A program made the position numbers and the translations under genes. Shown here piece by piece: positions 17,798 to 26,115 of a DNA stretch of 64,000 nucleotides. The first letter of the stretch is position 1. The number at the start of each line of letters is the position of its first letter. The DNA lies in contig NZ_MU158697.1 in assembly GCF_015210005.1 (NCBI RefSeq), positions 62,001-126,000 of the forward strand, given 5' to 3'. The notes below the pieces were generated by a model. The model made no database searches, was not told the DNA's origin, and saw only the letters and a program-made list of their open reading frames with translations. Source of the stretch: Sphingobacterium hungaricum (GTDB taxonomy: Bacteria > Bacteroidota > Bacteroidia > Sphingobacteriales > Sphingobacteriaceae).

Positions 17798-18823
17798 ATG
17801 AGAATAGGTAATAAACGCATAATTTTTGGCGCTCCCCAAAATTCCGGTTTTTCTGACGTCATTCGAAAGGAACTAATAAATTTGGGCTATATTATTGAAG
17901 ATTTTTCAATTAAAGAGGAAGTCTTCGAGTATAAAAGCATATTTCAACGGCTCTATAATCTATATCGAAAAGTCATATTTAACGATTATGATTATAAAAA
18001 AAAGCTGAAGAAAGAAGCCCATAAAAACAGGATGCTTGATCAACTGCAAAAAATACCGCGAGCTGATTATGCCTTTTTTATTCGTCCAGATTTTTTTCCT
18101 TTAGAGTTTATTGCACAAGTAAGAAACAAGGCAGATCGCAGTATTGCTTATCAATGGGATGGCTTAAATAGATATCCAGGGATAGAAAATTATATCCCTC
18201 ATTTTGACCGATTTTACGTCTTCGACCCAGAAGATTTATCCTATCCAAATACTTATCCCACCACAAATTTTTATTTTGATAGTTTTAAATCAATAGAAGT
18301 CATAGATTATAAAAAAGCTTATTTTATTGGATCTTTTGAAGCTGAGCGCATGGATAATATTGTTGCTATCAGGAATCAGCTAACTCAGCTAAATTACGAA
18401 TGTACTATCATAATCTATTCCCCACATACTAGACAAACTTATGAAATAAAAAAATTTGGGTTTACTCATATTGATAAACACATCAATTATTATGAGAACC
18501 TCAATAGTATGATGAGTGCAAGCGTATTAATAGACATTCAAAATCCAATTCACAAAGGATTATCTTTTCGCATTTTCGAATCATTGGGCTATGATAAAAA
18601 AGTCATTACCACAAATCAGAATGTAGTTCATTATGATCTTTTTCACCCGAATAATATTTTCGTATTAAACAACTATAATGCGGAGGATTTAATATCTTTT
18701 TTAAATACTCCTTATGTACAGATAGCAGATAGGATAAAAAAGAAATATAGTTTTACAAATTGGGCAAATTATGTGCTGGATAATGAACAATACCTGCCAA
18801 TAGATTTGCCGATTATTCGCTAA
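17798..18823 (+). CDS. putative glycosyltransferase, locus paralogue 3 of 3
   Basis: A 341-residue member of the same family as the products at 11273 and 13563, closest to the latter. Blocks in order: RIIFGAPQNSGFSDVI near residues 7-22, YAFFIRPDFFPLEF near 96-109, AYQWDGLNRYPGI near 123-135, FDRFYVFDPEDLSYP near 143-157, YFIGSFEAERM near 184, GLSFRIFESLGYDKKVITTNQNV near 257-279 and FTNWANYVLDN near 319. ATG 17798 matches the paralogues' starts; the TTG six codons earlier does not. A 148-base gap without a clear promoter separates it from the GT4 gene; its 3' end overlaps the opposite-strand GT2 by four bases. Confidence 0.65.
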   Translation: MRIGNKRIIFGAPQNSGFSDVIRKELINLGYIIEDFSIKEEVFEYKSIFQRLYNLYRKVIFNDYDYKKKLKKEAHKNRMLDQLQKIPRADYAFFIRPDFFPLEFIAQVRNKADRSIAYQWDGLNRYPGIENYIPHFDRFYVFDPEDLSYPNTYPTTNFYFDSFKSIEVIDYKKAYFIGSFEAERMDNIVAIRNQLTQLNYECTIIIYSPHTRQTYEIKKFGFTHIDKHINYYENLNSMMSASVLIDIQNPIHKGLSFRIFESLGYDKKVITTNQNVVHYDLFHPNNIFVLNNYNAEDLISFLNTPYVQIADRIKKKYSFTNWANYVLDNEQYLPIDLPIIR

Positions 18824-19638
18824 TTGACCGTTTTTTTCGTTAGGCGATAGTAAAACTTCCTAAACCATTCATTTTGGTATTTTTGCTTGTATTTGGTCAT
18901 ATAAAACAAATTTTCAACACCAAGATTGTGATCTATATATAAGTCGTAGTGCTTGTTATAGATCTTTCTGTACGCATTTTGCAACAGTTGATTGCTTTCT
19001 ACTAACTTCCCTATCGAAGATTTAGCTACGTCATGGATCCGGTATTGATAGAGGGGCTGCGGAATAGATTTAACCTTTGTTGGATAATCTCGGATAATTC
19101 TAATCCATAAATCCCAATCTTCATAATATGTGAGCGACTCGTCGAATCCAGCCACCGCTTTAAATGTATTTGCCTTAACCATCCCATAAACAGGGATCAT
19201 ATTTGTTAATAGAAATTTCGAAAAATCGTAATCCGGCAGTTTCCATAAACCACTTTTTGCACCGATGTAATTACTTGCTGGATAAACAATTTCCAAATCG
19301 GGTTCTTTAGAATAGGCACTTACACACGTTTCCACAAACTCAGGGGACAACATATCATCACCATCTAAAAAAACATAGAAATTTCCAGTTGCGTGCTTTG
19401 CTCCGAAATTTCTTGCCGCACTTACTCCTGAATTTTCTTGCTTTAGCAATGTGAATTTTTTAGTGTCCTTTTGCAATAGACCCTCTAATACATCGACGGA
19501 TTGATCAGTAGAGCCATCATCGACAACAATAACTTCAATGGGCGAATATGTTTGTTGGAGAGCGGATTGAACAGATGCCGCGATAAACTTTTGGTTGTTG
19601 TAATTTGGAATAATAACACTGACAAGCGGATCATGCAT
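18820..19638 (-). CDS. glycosyltransferase family 2
   Basis: GT-A glycosyltransferase of 272 residues, beginning MHDPLVSVIIPNYNNQKFIAASVQSAL. Motifs: VIVVDDGSTDQSVDVL near residues 35-50 and the DXD-type VFLDGDDMLSPEF near 87-99; YEDWDLWIRI near 168-177 supplies the catalytic ED region. An in-frame ATG 11 codons upstream (19671) exists, but the family normally starts just before the VSVIIP strand, so 19638 is used. It is alone on the minus strand at the end of the glycan locus, convergent with paralogue 3. Confidence 0.87.
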   Translation of the reverse strand: MHDPLVSVIIPNYNNQKFIAASVQSALQQTYSPIEVIVVDDGSTDQSVDVLEGLLQKDTKKFTLLKQENSGVSAARNFGAKHATGNFYVFLDGDDMLSPEFVETCVSAYSKEPDLEIVYPASNYIGAKSGLWKLPDYDFSKFLLTNMIPVYGMVKANTFKAVAGFDESLTYYEDWDLWIRIIRDYPTKVKSIPQPLYQYRIHDVAKSSIGKLVESNQLLQNAYRKIYNKHYDLYIDHNLGVENLFYMTKYKQKYQNEWFRKFYYRLTKKTVN

Positions 19639-19728
19639 ACCTATTATATTTAATTGCTTTAAGAGAAACACCCTTGTATTTCTTTCTAGTTTAATTAACT
19701 TATATTAATAATTGATTAGAATATTTTT

Positions 19729-19736
19729 CTCAAAGA
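19729..19736 (-). promoter_or_regulatory. -7 box (TATCTTTG) upstream of the GT2 gene
   Basis: The minus strand reads TATCTTTG, a perfect TAnnTTTG box, about 90 bases before the GT2 start. A TTG lies 15 bases further upstream, slightly closer than the usual 17-23. A leader of about 85 bases is implied. Confidence 0.4.
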
Positions 19737-19824
19737 TAAAAATATTTCACTCAAAATGATTTGGTCAAAATGGATTTTCTATATAATTTTTCGTAAATTA
19801 ATCTTCATTATAAACAGGAAAGTC

Positions 19825-20319
19825 ATGAATAAAACCATCTTCATCATCCGGCACGCAAAAGCCGAACTGCATTCCTTTAATAAACAAGATTTTAAACGGA
19901 ACTTGATTGGCGAGGGAATAGACCGAGCTAAGATTATCGCCAAAAAGCTCAATGAGCAATTAAGCATCGACCAAAAGACGCTATTTATCTCATCCTCCGC
20001 GAATCGAGCGAAGCAGACGGCTGAACTTTTTGCTGATGAGTTGAATTATCCGCAAGATAACATCAGGTTTGAAGAAGAAATTTACGAAGCTTCGGCAAAA
20101 GAAATTTTAACGCTCATCAATTCCATTTCTGATGATTGCAATACGATTCTGTTGTTCGGACATAACCCCGGAATTTCAGCTTTCGTGAACTACTGCTGTG
20201 ACACTTACATCAGTTTGAGGACTTCCGAATGTGCAGAAATAAGGTTGTTGGAAGGAATTGATTTCACAACGCTATCTCACCATATGGCGACCTTAAATCA
20301 ATTGATTAGTGAGGAATAA
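19825..20319 (+). CDS. sixA: SixA-type phosphohistidine phosphatase (histidine phosphatase superfamily)
   Basis: A 164-residue single-domain phosphatase of the branch-1 histidine phosphatase superfamily, related to SixA, which removes phosphate from phosphohistidine in signalling proteins. The catalytic RHAKAE motif sits at residues 8-13 and the second histidine in LLFGHNPG near 113-120. The frame extends 23 codons upstream (MIWSKW...), but ATG 19825 gives MNKTIFIIRHAKAE, the conserved beginning of the family. It stands alone between the glycan locus and a small antitoxin-like gene. The physiological substrate is unknown. Confidence 0.85.
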   Translation: MNKTIFIIRHAKAELHSFNKQDFKRNLIGEGIDRAKIIAKKLNEQLSIDQKTLFISSSANRAKQTAELFADELNYPQDNIRFEEEIYEASAKEILTLINSISDDCNTILLFGHNPGISAFVNYCCDTYISLRTSECAEIRLLEGIDFTTLSHHMATLNQLISEE

Positions 20320-20417
20320 TCTATTCGCTATCAGTTTTGAAACCTTTTATTGTTTGTGTTCTTTTGATAAATTCATTAAATTAATTCTAAAATTTAAAAA
20401 CGAAAACATTTTAAGTG

Positions 20418-20633
20418 ATGACGACGATTACAGCGACAATAGAAAACGAAAAAGACGTAAAAGTTGTTCAAGAAATATTGGAACGCTTTGGGATTCCCTA
20501 TCAAATTGATGAGTCTGCTGAAAACTATGTATTCTCGGCTGAACAAATAGCTGATTTTGAGTTAACTAAACAAGAATTCTTAGCTGGGAAATCCACTGCT
20601 AAGGATTGGGAAGATATAAAAACAATTAATTGA
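20418..20633 (+). CDS. small hypothetical protein, antitoxin-like
   Basis: A 71-residue acidic protein (MTTITATIENEKDVKVVQEILERFGIPYQ...) ending FLAGKSTAKDWEDIKTIN. Size, charge and the closing W-E-D/E-I/L-K segment resemble the short antitoxins that precede RelE/ParE toxins in Bacteroidota, but no intact toxin gene follows: only a 129-base decayed-looking open stretch lies downstream. GTG 20415 immediately before the ATG is an alternative start. I could not assign a family with certainty. Confidence 0.5.
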   Translation: MTTITATIENEKDVKVVQEILERFGIPYQIDESAENYVFSAEQIADFELTKQEFLAGKSTAKDWEDIKTIN

Positions 20634-20644
20634 ACAGAGTTTAG

Positions 20645-20773
20645 GTTTACAAGAACCCTAATCTAAAATTTTTCTCTGGCCTTCAAGAAGCCGTAGATGG
20701 AAAACTTGAAGCGAAAAATACTTATGAACGTTTAGAACCACTTTACTCTACAATTTATCCAAAGAGGAATTAA
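20645..20773 (+). pseudogene. possible 3' remnant of an unidentified gene
   Basis: A 42-codon open stretch without a start codon reads VYKNPNLKFFSGLQEAVDG and ends LYSTIYPKRN-stop; an in-frame TAG at 20642 closes it upstream. The composition is protein-like and it follows the antitoxin-like gene where a toxin would be expected. It does not clearly match a RelE/ParE C-terminus, so both the origin and the pseudogene status are uncertain. Confidence 0.22.
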
Positions 20774-20837
20774 TGTCATCTATTCGTTGAAATTTCCCAA
20801 GAAATAAAAACTATCCCATAACCATTTGCCTTTTTCC

Positions 20838-20845
20838 TATCTTCG
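20838..20845 (+). promoter_or_regulatory. -7-like box (TATCTTCG) before the DUF255 gene
   Basis: TATCTTCG differs from TAnnTTTG at one position and ends six bases before the ATG at 20852. The minus-strand polyprenyl synthetase gene has the same variant about 15 bases before its start. A very short leader would result. Confidence 0.3.
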
Positions 20846-20851
20846 TTCTTA

Positions 20852-22879
20852 ATGGCAAATAAACTACAGAACGAACATTCTCCTTACCTGAAGCAGCACG
20901 CGCACAACCCCGTCCATTGGATGCCTTGGGGCGAAGAGGCTTTAGCGAAAGCAAAACAGGAAAACAAACTACTGATTGTCAGCATTGGCTATTCGGCTTG
21001 CCATTGGTGCCATGTGATGGAACGCGAGAGTTTCGAAAATGAAGCGATTGCCGAAACCATGAATAAATTTTTCGTGCCGATTAAAATCGACCGCGAAGAA
21101 CGTCCGGATGTCGACCAGCTGTATATGATCGCAGTGCAATTAATGACCAATGCCGGTGGCTGGCCATTAAACTGCATCTGCTTGCCTGACGGTCGCCCGA
21201 TATATGGCGGAACCTATTTCAAACCACATGATTGGCAACAGATTTTATTGCAGATTGCCAAAATGTGGGAAGAAACGCCCGACGTAGCCTATGATTATGC
21301 CGGAAAATTAACCGATAGCATTCATCGGGTAGAAAAACTGCCTATACTAGAAATTCCAGAAGAATATAGCCCCTTGGATTTAAAGGAAGTTATCCTGCCT
21401 TGGAAACAGCAATTTGATTTTAAAGAGGGCGGATACGCAAGAGCGCCAAAGTTTCCATTGCCCAACAATTGGCTTTTCTTTCTGCGCTATGGTTTTTTGG
21501 CAAAAGACCAAGAAATTTTGGACCAGGTGCATTTCACGTTAGAAAAAATGGCTTTGGGTGGGATATACGACCAAGTTGGCGGTGGATTCGCGCGCTATTC
21601 CGTCGACCATCATTGGCATGTGCCTCATTTTGAGAAAATGCTTTATGACAACGGACAGTTGCTTTCTTTATATGCTGACGCGTATCAGCAAAAGGCAAAT
21701 CCTTTGTACAAACGGGTGATTGAAGAAACAATTTCTTGGGCAACACGTGAGATGTTGGCAGACAATGGAGGGTTTTATTCGGCTTTGGACGCAGATAGCG
21801 AAGGCGTGGAAGGAAAATACTACACATTTACGCAAGAAGAAATCAATGCGGTTCTCGGAGACGATGCGCCTTTGTTTTCAGCTTATTTCACCACGAGCGA
21901 AAAAGGCAATTGGGAAGAAGAGCACACGAATATCTTGCATTGCGCAGCAGATTCTAATCAATTAATTTCGGAAGCAGGTTTTTCTGAACAAGAATGGGAA
22001 GAATACCTAAAAGAAATAAAAGCAAAGCTGTATGCCTATCGCGAACAGCGCGTCCGTCCGGGATTGGACAATAAGCAATTGACGACATGGAATGCTTTGC
22101 TTATTTCTGGATTGCTTGCTTCTTATCGTTCATTGGGCAATGACGACTATTTAAACCTTGCGGTTTCCACAGCATCTTTCCTTCAGGAAAACTGCAACAA
22201 AGGCGATGTTGTTTTACATCAGCCCGAAGATTCGAATAGGAAAATAGCTGGTTTTTTAGATGATTATGCATTTACGATTGCTGCTTTCGTTGAGCTTTAT
22301 GAGGCGACATTCGAGGAGCAATATCTTTTGGAAGCAAAACGCTTGTCCGAACTCGCGATTTCCTATTTTTATGATGCAGAGCAAAAGACATTTTTTTACA
22401 CTTCCAACGAAGGCGAACAATTGATTGCGCGCAAGAGCGAAATTATGGACAATGTTATTCCTGCTTCATCCTCGACTTTCGTTAGGCAACTGTATAAACT
22501 GGGATTGTACTTTGACGAGGAAAATTTTATTGCGACAGCAGACCAACTATTCGCTAATGTAGTTCCGCAGATTAAATCTTACGGTTCAGGTTATTCCAAC
22601 TGGGCAATCCAATTGCTGGAAAAAGTGTTTGGCACGTATGAAATCGCGCTGACAGGAAATAATGCTTTGGAAATGCGCAAAGAACTTGACCGACAGTATA
22701 TTCCAAATAAAATCGTCATGGGCGGAACAAAAAGTACCATCCCGTTGTTATCAGATAAAGTAGGTTTGGAATCAAAAGCCTACCTTTGTCAAAATAAAAC
22801 ATGTAGCCTTCCACAAAATTCAGTAGAAGAACTCATGCAATTAATTCATAAATCAGGGGAACAAACCCCAAAAATTTAA
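20852..22879 (+). CDS. thioredoxin domain-containing protein (DUF255, YyaL/SPATA20 family)
   Basis: A 675-residue protein of the YyaL/spermatogenesis-associated protein 20 family. The N-terminal DUF255 thioredoxin fold covers about residues 1-165, opening [21 protein letters not shown] with the redox-type [14 protein letters not shown] near residues 48-61 and [13 protein letters not shown] near 105-117. The rest is an alpha/alpha-toroid resembling six-hairpin glycosidases, for example [35 protein letters not shown] near 232-266. Length is normal. The precise reaction is not established. It has no signal peptide, so it is probably cytoplasmic. slyD follows five bases later. Confidence 0.9.
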   Translation: MANKLQNEHSPYLKQHAHNPVHWMPWGEEALAKAKQENKLLIVSIGYSACHWCHVMERESFENEAIAETMNKFFVPIKIDREERPDVDQLYMIAVQLMTNAGGWPLNCICLPDGRPIYGGTYFKPHDWQQILLQIAKMWEETPDVAYDYAGKLTDSIHRVEKLPILEIPEEYSPLDLKEVILPWKQQFDFKEGGYARAPKFPLPNNWLFFLRYGFLAKDQEILDQVHFTLEKMALGGIYDQVGGGFARYSVDHHWHVPHFEKMLYDNGQLLSLYADAYQQKANPLYKRVIEETISWATREMLADNGGFYSALDADSEGVEGKYYTFTQEEINAVLGDDAPLFSAYFTTSEKGNWEEEHTNILHCAADSNQLISEAGFSEQEWEEYLKEIKAKLYAYREQRVRPGLDNKQLTTWNALLISGLLASYRSLGNDDYLNLAVSTASFLQENCNKGDVVLHQPEDSNRKIAGFLDDYAFTIAAFVELYEATFEEQYLLEAKRLSELAISYFYDAEQKTFFYTSNEGEQLIARKSEIMDNVIPASSSTFVRQLYKLGLYFDEENFIATADQLFANVVPQIKSYGSGYSNWAIQLLEKVFGTYEIALTGNNALEMRKELDRQYIPNKIVMGGTKSTIPLLSDKVGLESKAYLCQNKTCSLPQNSVEELMQLIHKSGEQTPKI

Positions 22880-22884
22880 ATGAG

Positions 22885-23382
22885 ATGGCTATAGCTCCAA
22901 ACAATGTAGTGACATTAAACTACACCCTTCACACAATTGAAAACGGTGAAAAAGTATTAGTAGAACAAACGACAACCGAAAATCCTTTAACTTTCTTATA
23001 TGGCGTAGGCATGATGCTTCCTAAATTTGAGGAATACATCAACGGATTGAATGAAGGTGACAAAACATCTTTTGAGCTTTCAGCTGAAGAAGGTTATGGC
23101 GAAAAAGATGAGCGTGCGATTGCTCAATTACCAGCAGATATGTTCAAAGAAAGCGGTCTTCCTCCAGTTGGAGAAGTATTGCCTTTGCAAGATAATGAAG
23201 GAAACCAATTCCGCGCAGTAGTTGTTGAGGTTACTCCTGAGGCAGTTGTAGCTGACTTAAATCACCCAATGGCTGGCAAAACATTGAATTTCGATATCGA
23301 AATCTTAAATGTTCGCCCGGCTACAGAAGAAGAATTGGCTCATGGCCATTCTCATGGCGCTGATGGTCACGAAGGACACTAA
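22885..23382 (+). CDS. slyD: FKBP-type peptidyl-prolyl isomerase, SlyD-like
   Basis: A 165-residue SlyD-type prolyl isomerase and metal-binding chaperone. It starts MAIAPNNVVTLNYTLHT, has PLTFLYGVGMMLPKFEEYINGL near residues 34-55 with the FKBP pocket, an IF (insert-in-flap) domain with EEGYGEKDERAIAQLP near 71-86, and NHPMAGKTLNFDIEIL near 128-143 closing the FKBP domain. The tail HGHSHGADGHEGH is the short histidine-rich nickel/zinc-binding end seen in SlyD. It is five bases after the DUF255 gene and followed by a strong terminator. Confidence 0.92.
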   Translation: MAIAPNNVVTLNYTLHTIENGEKVLVEQTTTENPLTFLYGVGMMLPKFEEYINGLNEGDKTSFELSAEEGYGEKDERAIAQLPADMFKESGLPPVGEVLPLQDNEGNQFRAVVVEVTPEAVVADLNHPMAGKTLNFDIEILNVRPATEEELAHGHSHGADGHEGH

Positions 23383-23399
23383 GTTTTAAGAAAATAAGC

Positions 23400-23446
23400 A
23401 AAAACGCCTCCATAGATTGCCTTCGGCAAATTATGGAGGCGTTTTT
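23400..23446. terminator. rho-independent terminator after slyD, likely bidirectional
   Basis: A perfect 15-base-pair stem (AAAAACGCCTCCATA with its complement) at 23400-23414 and 23432-23446 encloses a second small hairpin, TTGCC-TTC-GGCAA, at 23417-23429. T and A runs on both sides suit termination of slyD and, from the other strand, mnmD. Confidence 0.85.
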
Positions 23447-23517
23447 ATGCGTTTAAATGTCTTGCCAATTTCGAATGAAGCCTTGCTAATATGTTGCAAG
23501 CCATAGCAAAACCTACT

Positions 23518-24186
23518 TTACAAATTTTTCACTGCGCGTAACATTTCTCGCTTTCCGGGTGCTCCTGGAGCTTTTTCTATCTGAAAACCCAAAGATTTCA
23601 TGATCCTTTTTAAATTTCCCGTAATTGCATACGTAACGAACACGCCAGCAGGTTTTAAATGCTGACAGATAATAGCCAAACTTTCGGTCGTCCACATTTC
23701 GGGCTGGTGTATTGCCGCGAAGGCATCAAAATAAATCACGTCAAACCGCTTCTCAGTTGTAAAATCAGCTAATTTCACGACATCAACTTCTAGACGAACA
23801 AGCTCGTTGACTTTCGTTTCAGATTTCAATGCATCTTCATAAGAAGAAGCGAAGCCATCCCAAGTTTCTTCTTGAACATAGGATGCATAGTCCATCGATT
23901 CGATGATATCTTTACTCAAGGGATAAGCTTCAATTCCGCAATAATCAAGCTGCAGGTTGTTTTGCGTGCAAAAATCTGCTGTTAGAATAAAATTCAGGCC
24001 GGTTCCAAAGCCGACTTCAAGAATCGAAACTGCAGTTAGTTCATTTTTTTCAAGCGCATATTGAAGTCCGCTTTTTAGAAATACATGTTTGCTTTCCTGA
24101 AGGGCGCCGTGCTTGGAATGATAATGTTCACCGATTGCCTCATGGAACAAAGTTTTCGAACCATCATTCGTAATAAAAGATTGCAT
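23518..24186 (-). CDS. mnmD: tRNA (mnm5s2U34) methyltransferase MnmD
   Basis: SAM-dependent methyltransferase of 222 residues corresponding to the N-terminal half of MnmC; it methylates the wobble uridine side chain of certain tRNAs to form mnm5s2U34. Visible motifs: FHEAIGEHYHSKHGALQESKHVFL near residues 14-37, SILEVGFGTGLNFILTA near 54-70 (SAM loop), and DVIYFDAFAAIHQPEMWT near 146-163. The oxidase half of fused MnmC is absent, as is normal for Bacteroidota MnmD. It is divergent from the symporter gene and convergent with slyD. Confidence 0.9.
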   Translation of the reverse strand: MQSFITNDGSKTLFHEAIGEHYHSKHGALQESKHVFLKSGLQYALEKNELTAVSILEVGFGTGLNFILTADFCTQNNLQLDYCGIEAYPLSKDIIESMDYASYVQEETWDGFASSYEDALKSETKVNELVRLEVDVVKLADFTTEKRFDVIYFDAFAAIHQPEMWTTESLAIICQHLKPAGVFVTYAITGNLKRIMKSLGFQIEKAPGAPGKREMLRAVKNL

Positions 24187-24243
24187 GATAAAATATTTTC
24201 ACAAAACTAACAGAAAAACGAGTATTTTAGTAACAATTACTAT

Positions 24244-25476
24244 ATGCAAAAGCTACTCGAAAATTACAACAGTATATTATTATTGCTATTGGGGATAACT
24301 ATTGGAAGTATTGTCGGGCTATTTTTCCCTGACAGCATTCCATTTATCAAACCTTTGGGCGATATTTTTCTGAACCTATTGTTTGTTTCGATTATCCCAT
24401 TGATTTTTTTCGCCATCAGCTCCTCCATTGCCAACTTGGAAAGCGACAAACAATTAAGCAAAATCATTTATTGGATGACTACCGTTTTTGTCATCACCAT
24501 AGCCATTGCAGCTGTTGCAACGATTTTTGGCTTGTGGATTTATCCGGTGACCGCGATTGCAAACGATGCGCCTGTCGACAATAGTTTGTTGGCTGATACC
24601 AATCAAAATTGGGGCGACCGGATGGTGAGCTTTTTTACGGTCGGTGAGTTTTCGGAGCTCTTATCCAGAGAACATATTTTAGCTTTCGTGCTTTTTTCGG
24701 TGCTGGTCGGCGTAGCCACAAGGCGTTCCGGCGAAGCCGGAAAAACTTTTGTTTCTTTTCTGAATGCCGGGAATGAAGTCATGAAAAATCTGTTGATTAT
24801 CGTGATGAAGTTTGGCCCTATCGGATTGGGCGCCTATTTCGCCTATCAAGTTCATACCCTAGGCCCAGAACTATTCGGCTTTTATGCGAAGCCTTTAGGC
24901 TTCTATTATGTGTTTGGAATCGTCTTCTTTTTTGTCTTTTATAGCCTATACGCGTACATCGCTAATGGACGGCTGGGCATTAGTTCCTATTGGAAAAATA
25001 ACATTACGCCATCCTTAACTGCATTGAGTACCTGTAGCAGTTTGGCAACATTGCCCGCGAACTTAGCGTCCGCAAAAAAAATGGGCATTCCCAATAACAT
25101 TGCAAGCGTGGTCATTCCGCTAGGAAATACCTTGTATAAAAATGGCTCATCCATTTCATCCATCGTCAAGATTTATGTGGCGTTTGCCATATTAGATTGG
25201 AATTTTTTCGAACCGACGACATTGATTACAGCTGTGGGCATTACGATTTTGGTCAGCATGGTTGCGGGAGGAATACCTAATGGAGGCTTTATCGGCGAAA
25301 TGCTGATGATTTCTGTTTATGGACTGCCGAATGAAGCCATTCCTGCCGTGATGATTATTGGCGCCTTAGTAGACCCGTTAGCTACAGTACTGAATGCTAC
25401 CGGCGATACAGTAGCGTCTATGCTAGTCACTCGATTTTCGGGAGCGAAATTTGAAATTGAGGAGCATAACGGCTAA
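24244..25476 (+). CDS. dicarboxylate/amino acid:cation symporter (DAACS family)
   Basis: A 410-residue inner-membrane secondary transporter of the GltP/DctA family, importing a dicarboxylate or acidic amino acid with Na+ or H+. The re-entrant serine-rich hairpin appears as LSTCSSLATLPANL near residues 260-273, followed by PLGNTLYKNGSSI near 292-304 (helix 7 NxxxxxxG region), and PLATVLNATGDTVASMLVTRF near 379-399 with the substrate-binding NxxGD motif. About eight membrane helices are predicted. Substrate cannot be told from sequence. It is a single gene followed by a 196-base gap that carries the ccmE promoter. Confidence 0.9.
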   Translation: MQKLLENYNSILLLLLGITIGSIVGLFFPDSIPFIKPLGDIFLNLLFVSIIPLIFFAISSSIANLESDKQLSKIIYWMTTVFVITIAIAAVATIFGLWIYPVTAIANDAPVDNSLLADTNQNWGDRMVSFFTVGEFSELLSREHILAFVLFSVLVGVATRRSGEAGKTFVSFLNAGNEVMKNLLIIVMKFGPIGLGAYFAYQVHTLGPELFGFYAKPLGFYYVFGIVFFFVFYSLYAYIANGRLGISSYWKNNITPSLTALSTCSSLATLPANLASAKKMGIPNNIASVVIPLGNTLYKNGSSISSIVKIYVAFAILDWNFFEPTTLITAVGITILVSMVAGGIPNGGFIGEMLMISVYGLPNEAIPAVMIIGALVDPLATVLNATGDTVASMLVTRFSGAKFEIEEHNG

Positions 25477-25619
25477 TATTCAGTCTCCGTAATGTAAAAT
25501 TCCTGCTATAGACAAAAGCTTTCCGACAAATAATTTAAGAATAGCGCTTTAATGCCTCTAAAAGCCATAGTTTATTATTTGGAATAATTATAAATAGTTT
25601 CTTAATTTGTTTAAATTCA

Positions 25620-25647
25620 TTGCTTCCATTCTCATTTTGTAATTTTG
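25620..25647 (+). promoter_or_regulatory. promoter of ccmE-ccmF: TTG-N17-TAATTTTG
   Basis: A TTG at 25620-25622 is followed after 17 bases by TAATTTTG at 25640-25647, matching the Bacteroidota -33/-7 promoter pattern. The ccmE ATG is 25 bases downstream, and an A/G-rich AAGGAAAA stretch directly precedes it. Confidence 0.6.
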
Positions 25648-25672
25648 TGGTTGATTTTATAGATAAGGAAAA

Positions 25673-26092
25673 ATGAAGAAGAGTTCTATTTTATTAATTG
25701 TCATCATTGCGGTAGCTATCGCGATGATTATGGTAATTTATACGGATTCAAGCACCTACTCGACATTCAGCGAAGCTAAAGAGAAAGATACAGAATTGTA
25801 TGTTGTCGGCGTTCTAAACAAGCAAAAAGAATTGCATTACGACCCTGTTCAACATGCAAACCGGTTTACATTTTACATGTACGATAATGATAGTACAGAA
25901 TGTCAGGTCATTTTCAATGGCTCTAAACCTCAAGACATCGAACGTTCTGAGCAAATTGTGCTGACAGGAAAAATGGAAGGTGATGTATTTCATGCGAGCA
26001 AAATCTTGATGAAATGCCCTTCTAAATACAATAAAGATGAAGTAGAAATCATCGAATCACAAGCTGCACCAAAGACAGCCTTGGCTAATTAA
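25673..26092 (+). CDS. ccmE: cytochrome c maturation heme chaperone CcmE, cysteine (CxxxY) type
   Basis: Periplasmic heme chaperone of the Ccm (System I) pathway, 139 residues. One N-terminal membrane anchor (residues 5-23) is followed by an OB-fold domain with ELYVVGVLNK near 41-50, TFYMYDNDS near 66-74, VIFNGSKP near 79-86 and VLTGKMEGDVFHASKILMKCPSKYN near 96-120. In E. coli CcmE the heme-binding site is HDENY (HxxxY); here the aligned stretch is C115-P-S-K-Y119, so the heme ligand is Cys, not His. It is followed 23 bases later by a CcmF-like gene. Other ccm genes are not nearby. Confidence 0.88.
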   Translation: MKKSSILLIVIIAVAIAMIMVIYTDSSTYSTFSEAKEKDTELYVVGVLNKQKELHYDPVQHANRFTFYMYDNDSTECQVIFNGSKPQDIERSEQIVLTGKMEGDVFHASKILMKCPSKYNKDEVEIIESQAAPKTALAN

Positions 26093-26115
26093 AACAAAAC
26101 AATCTATTCTATATA

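Noticed and set aside
20645-20773. RelE/ParE toxin paired with the antitoxin-like gene
   Set aside because: The stretch lacks a start codon, is far too short and does not resemble a RelE/ParE C-terminus.
23400-23446. Riboswitch or attenuator after slyD
   Set aside because: The nested hairpin is fully explained as a bidirectional terminator between two convergent genes.
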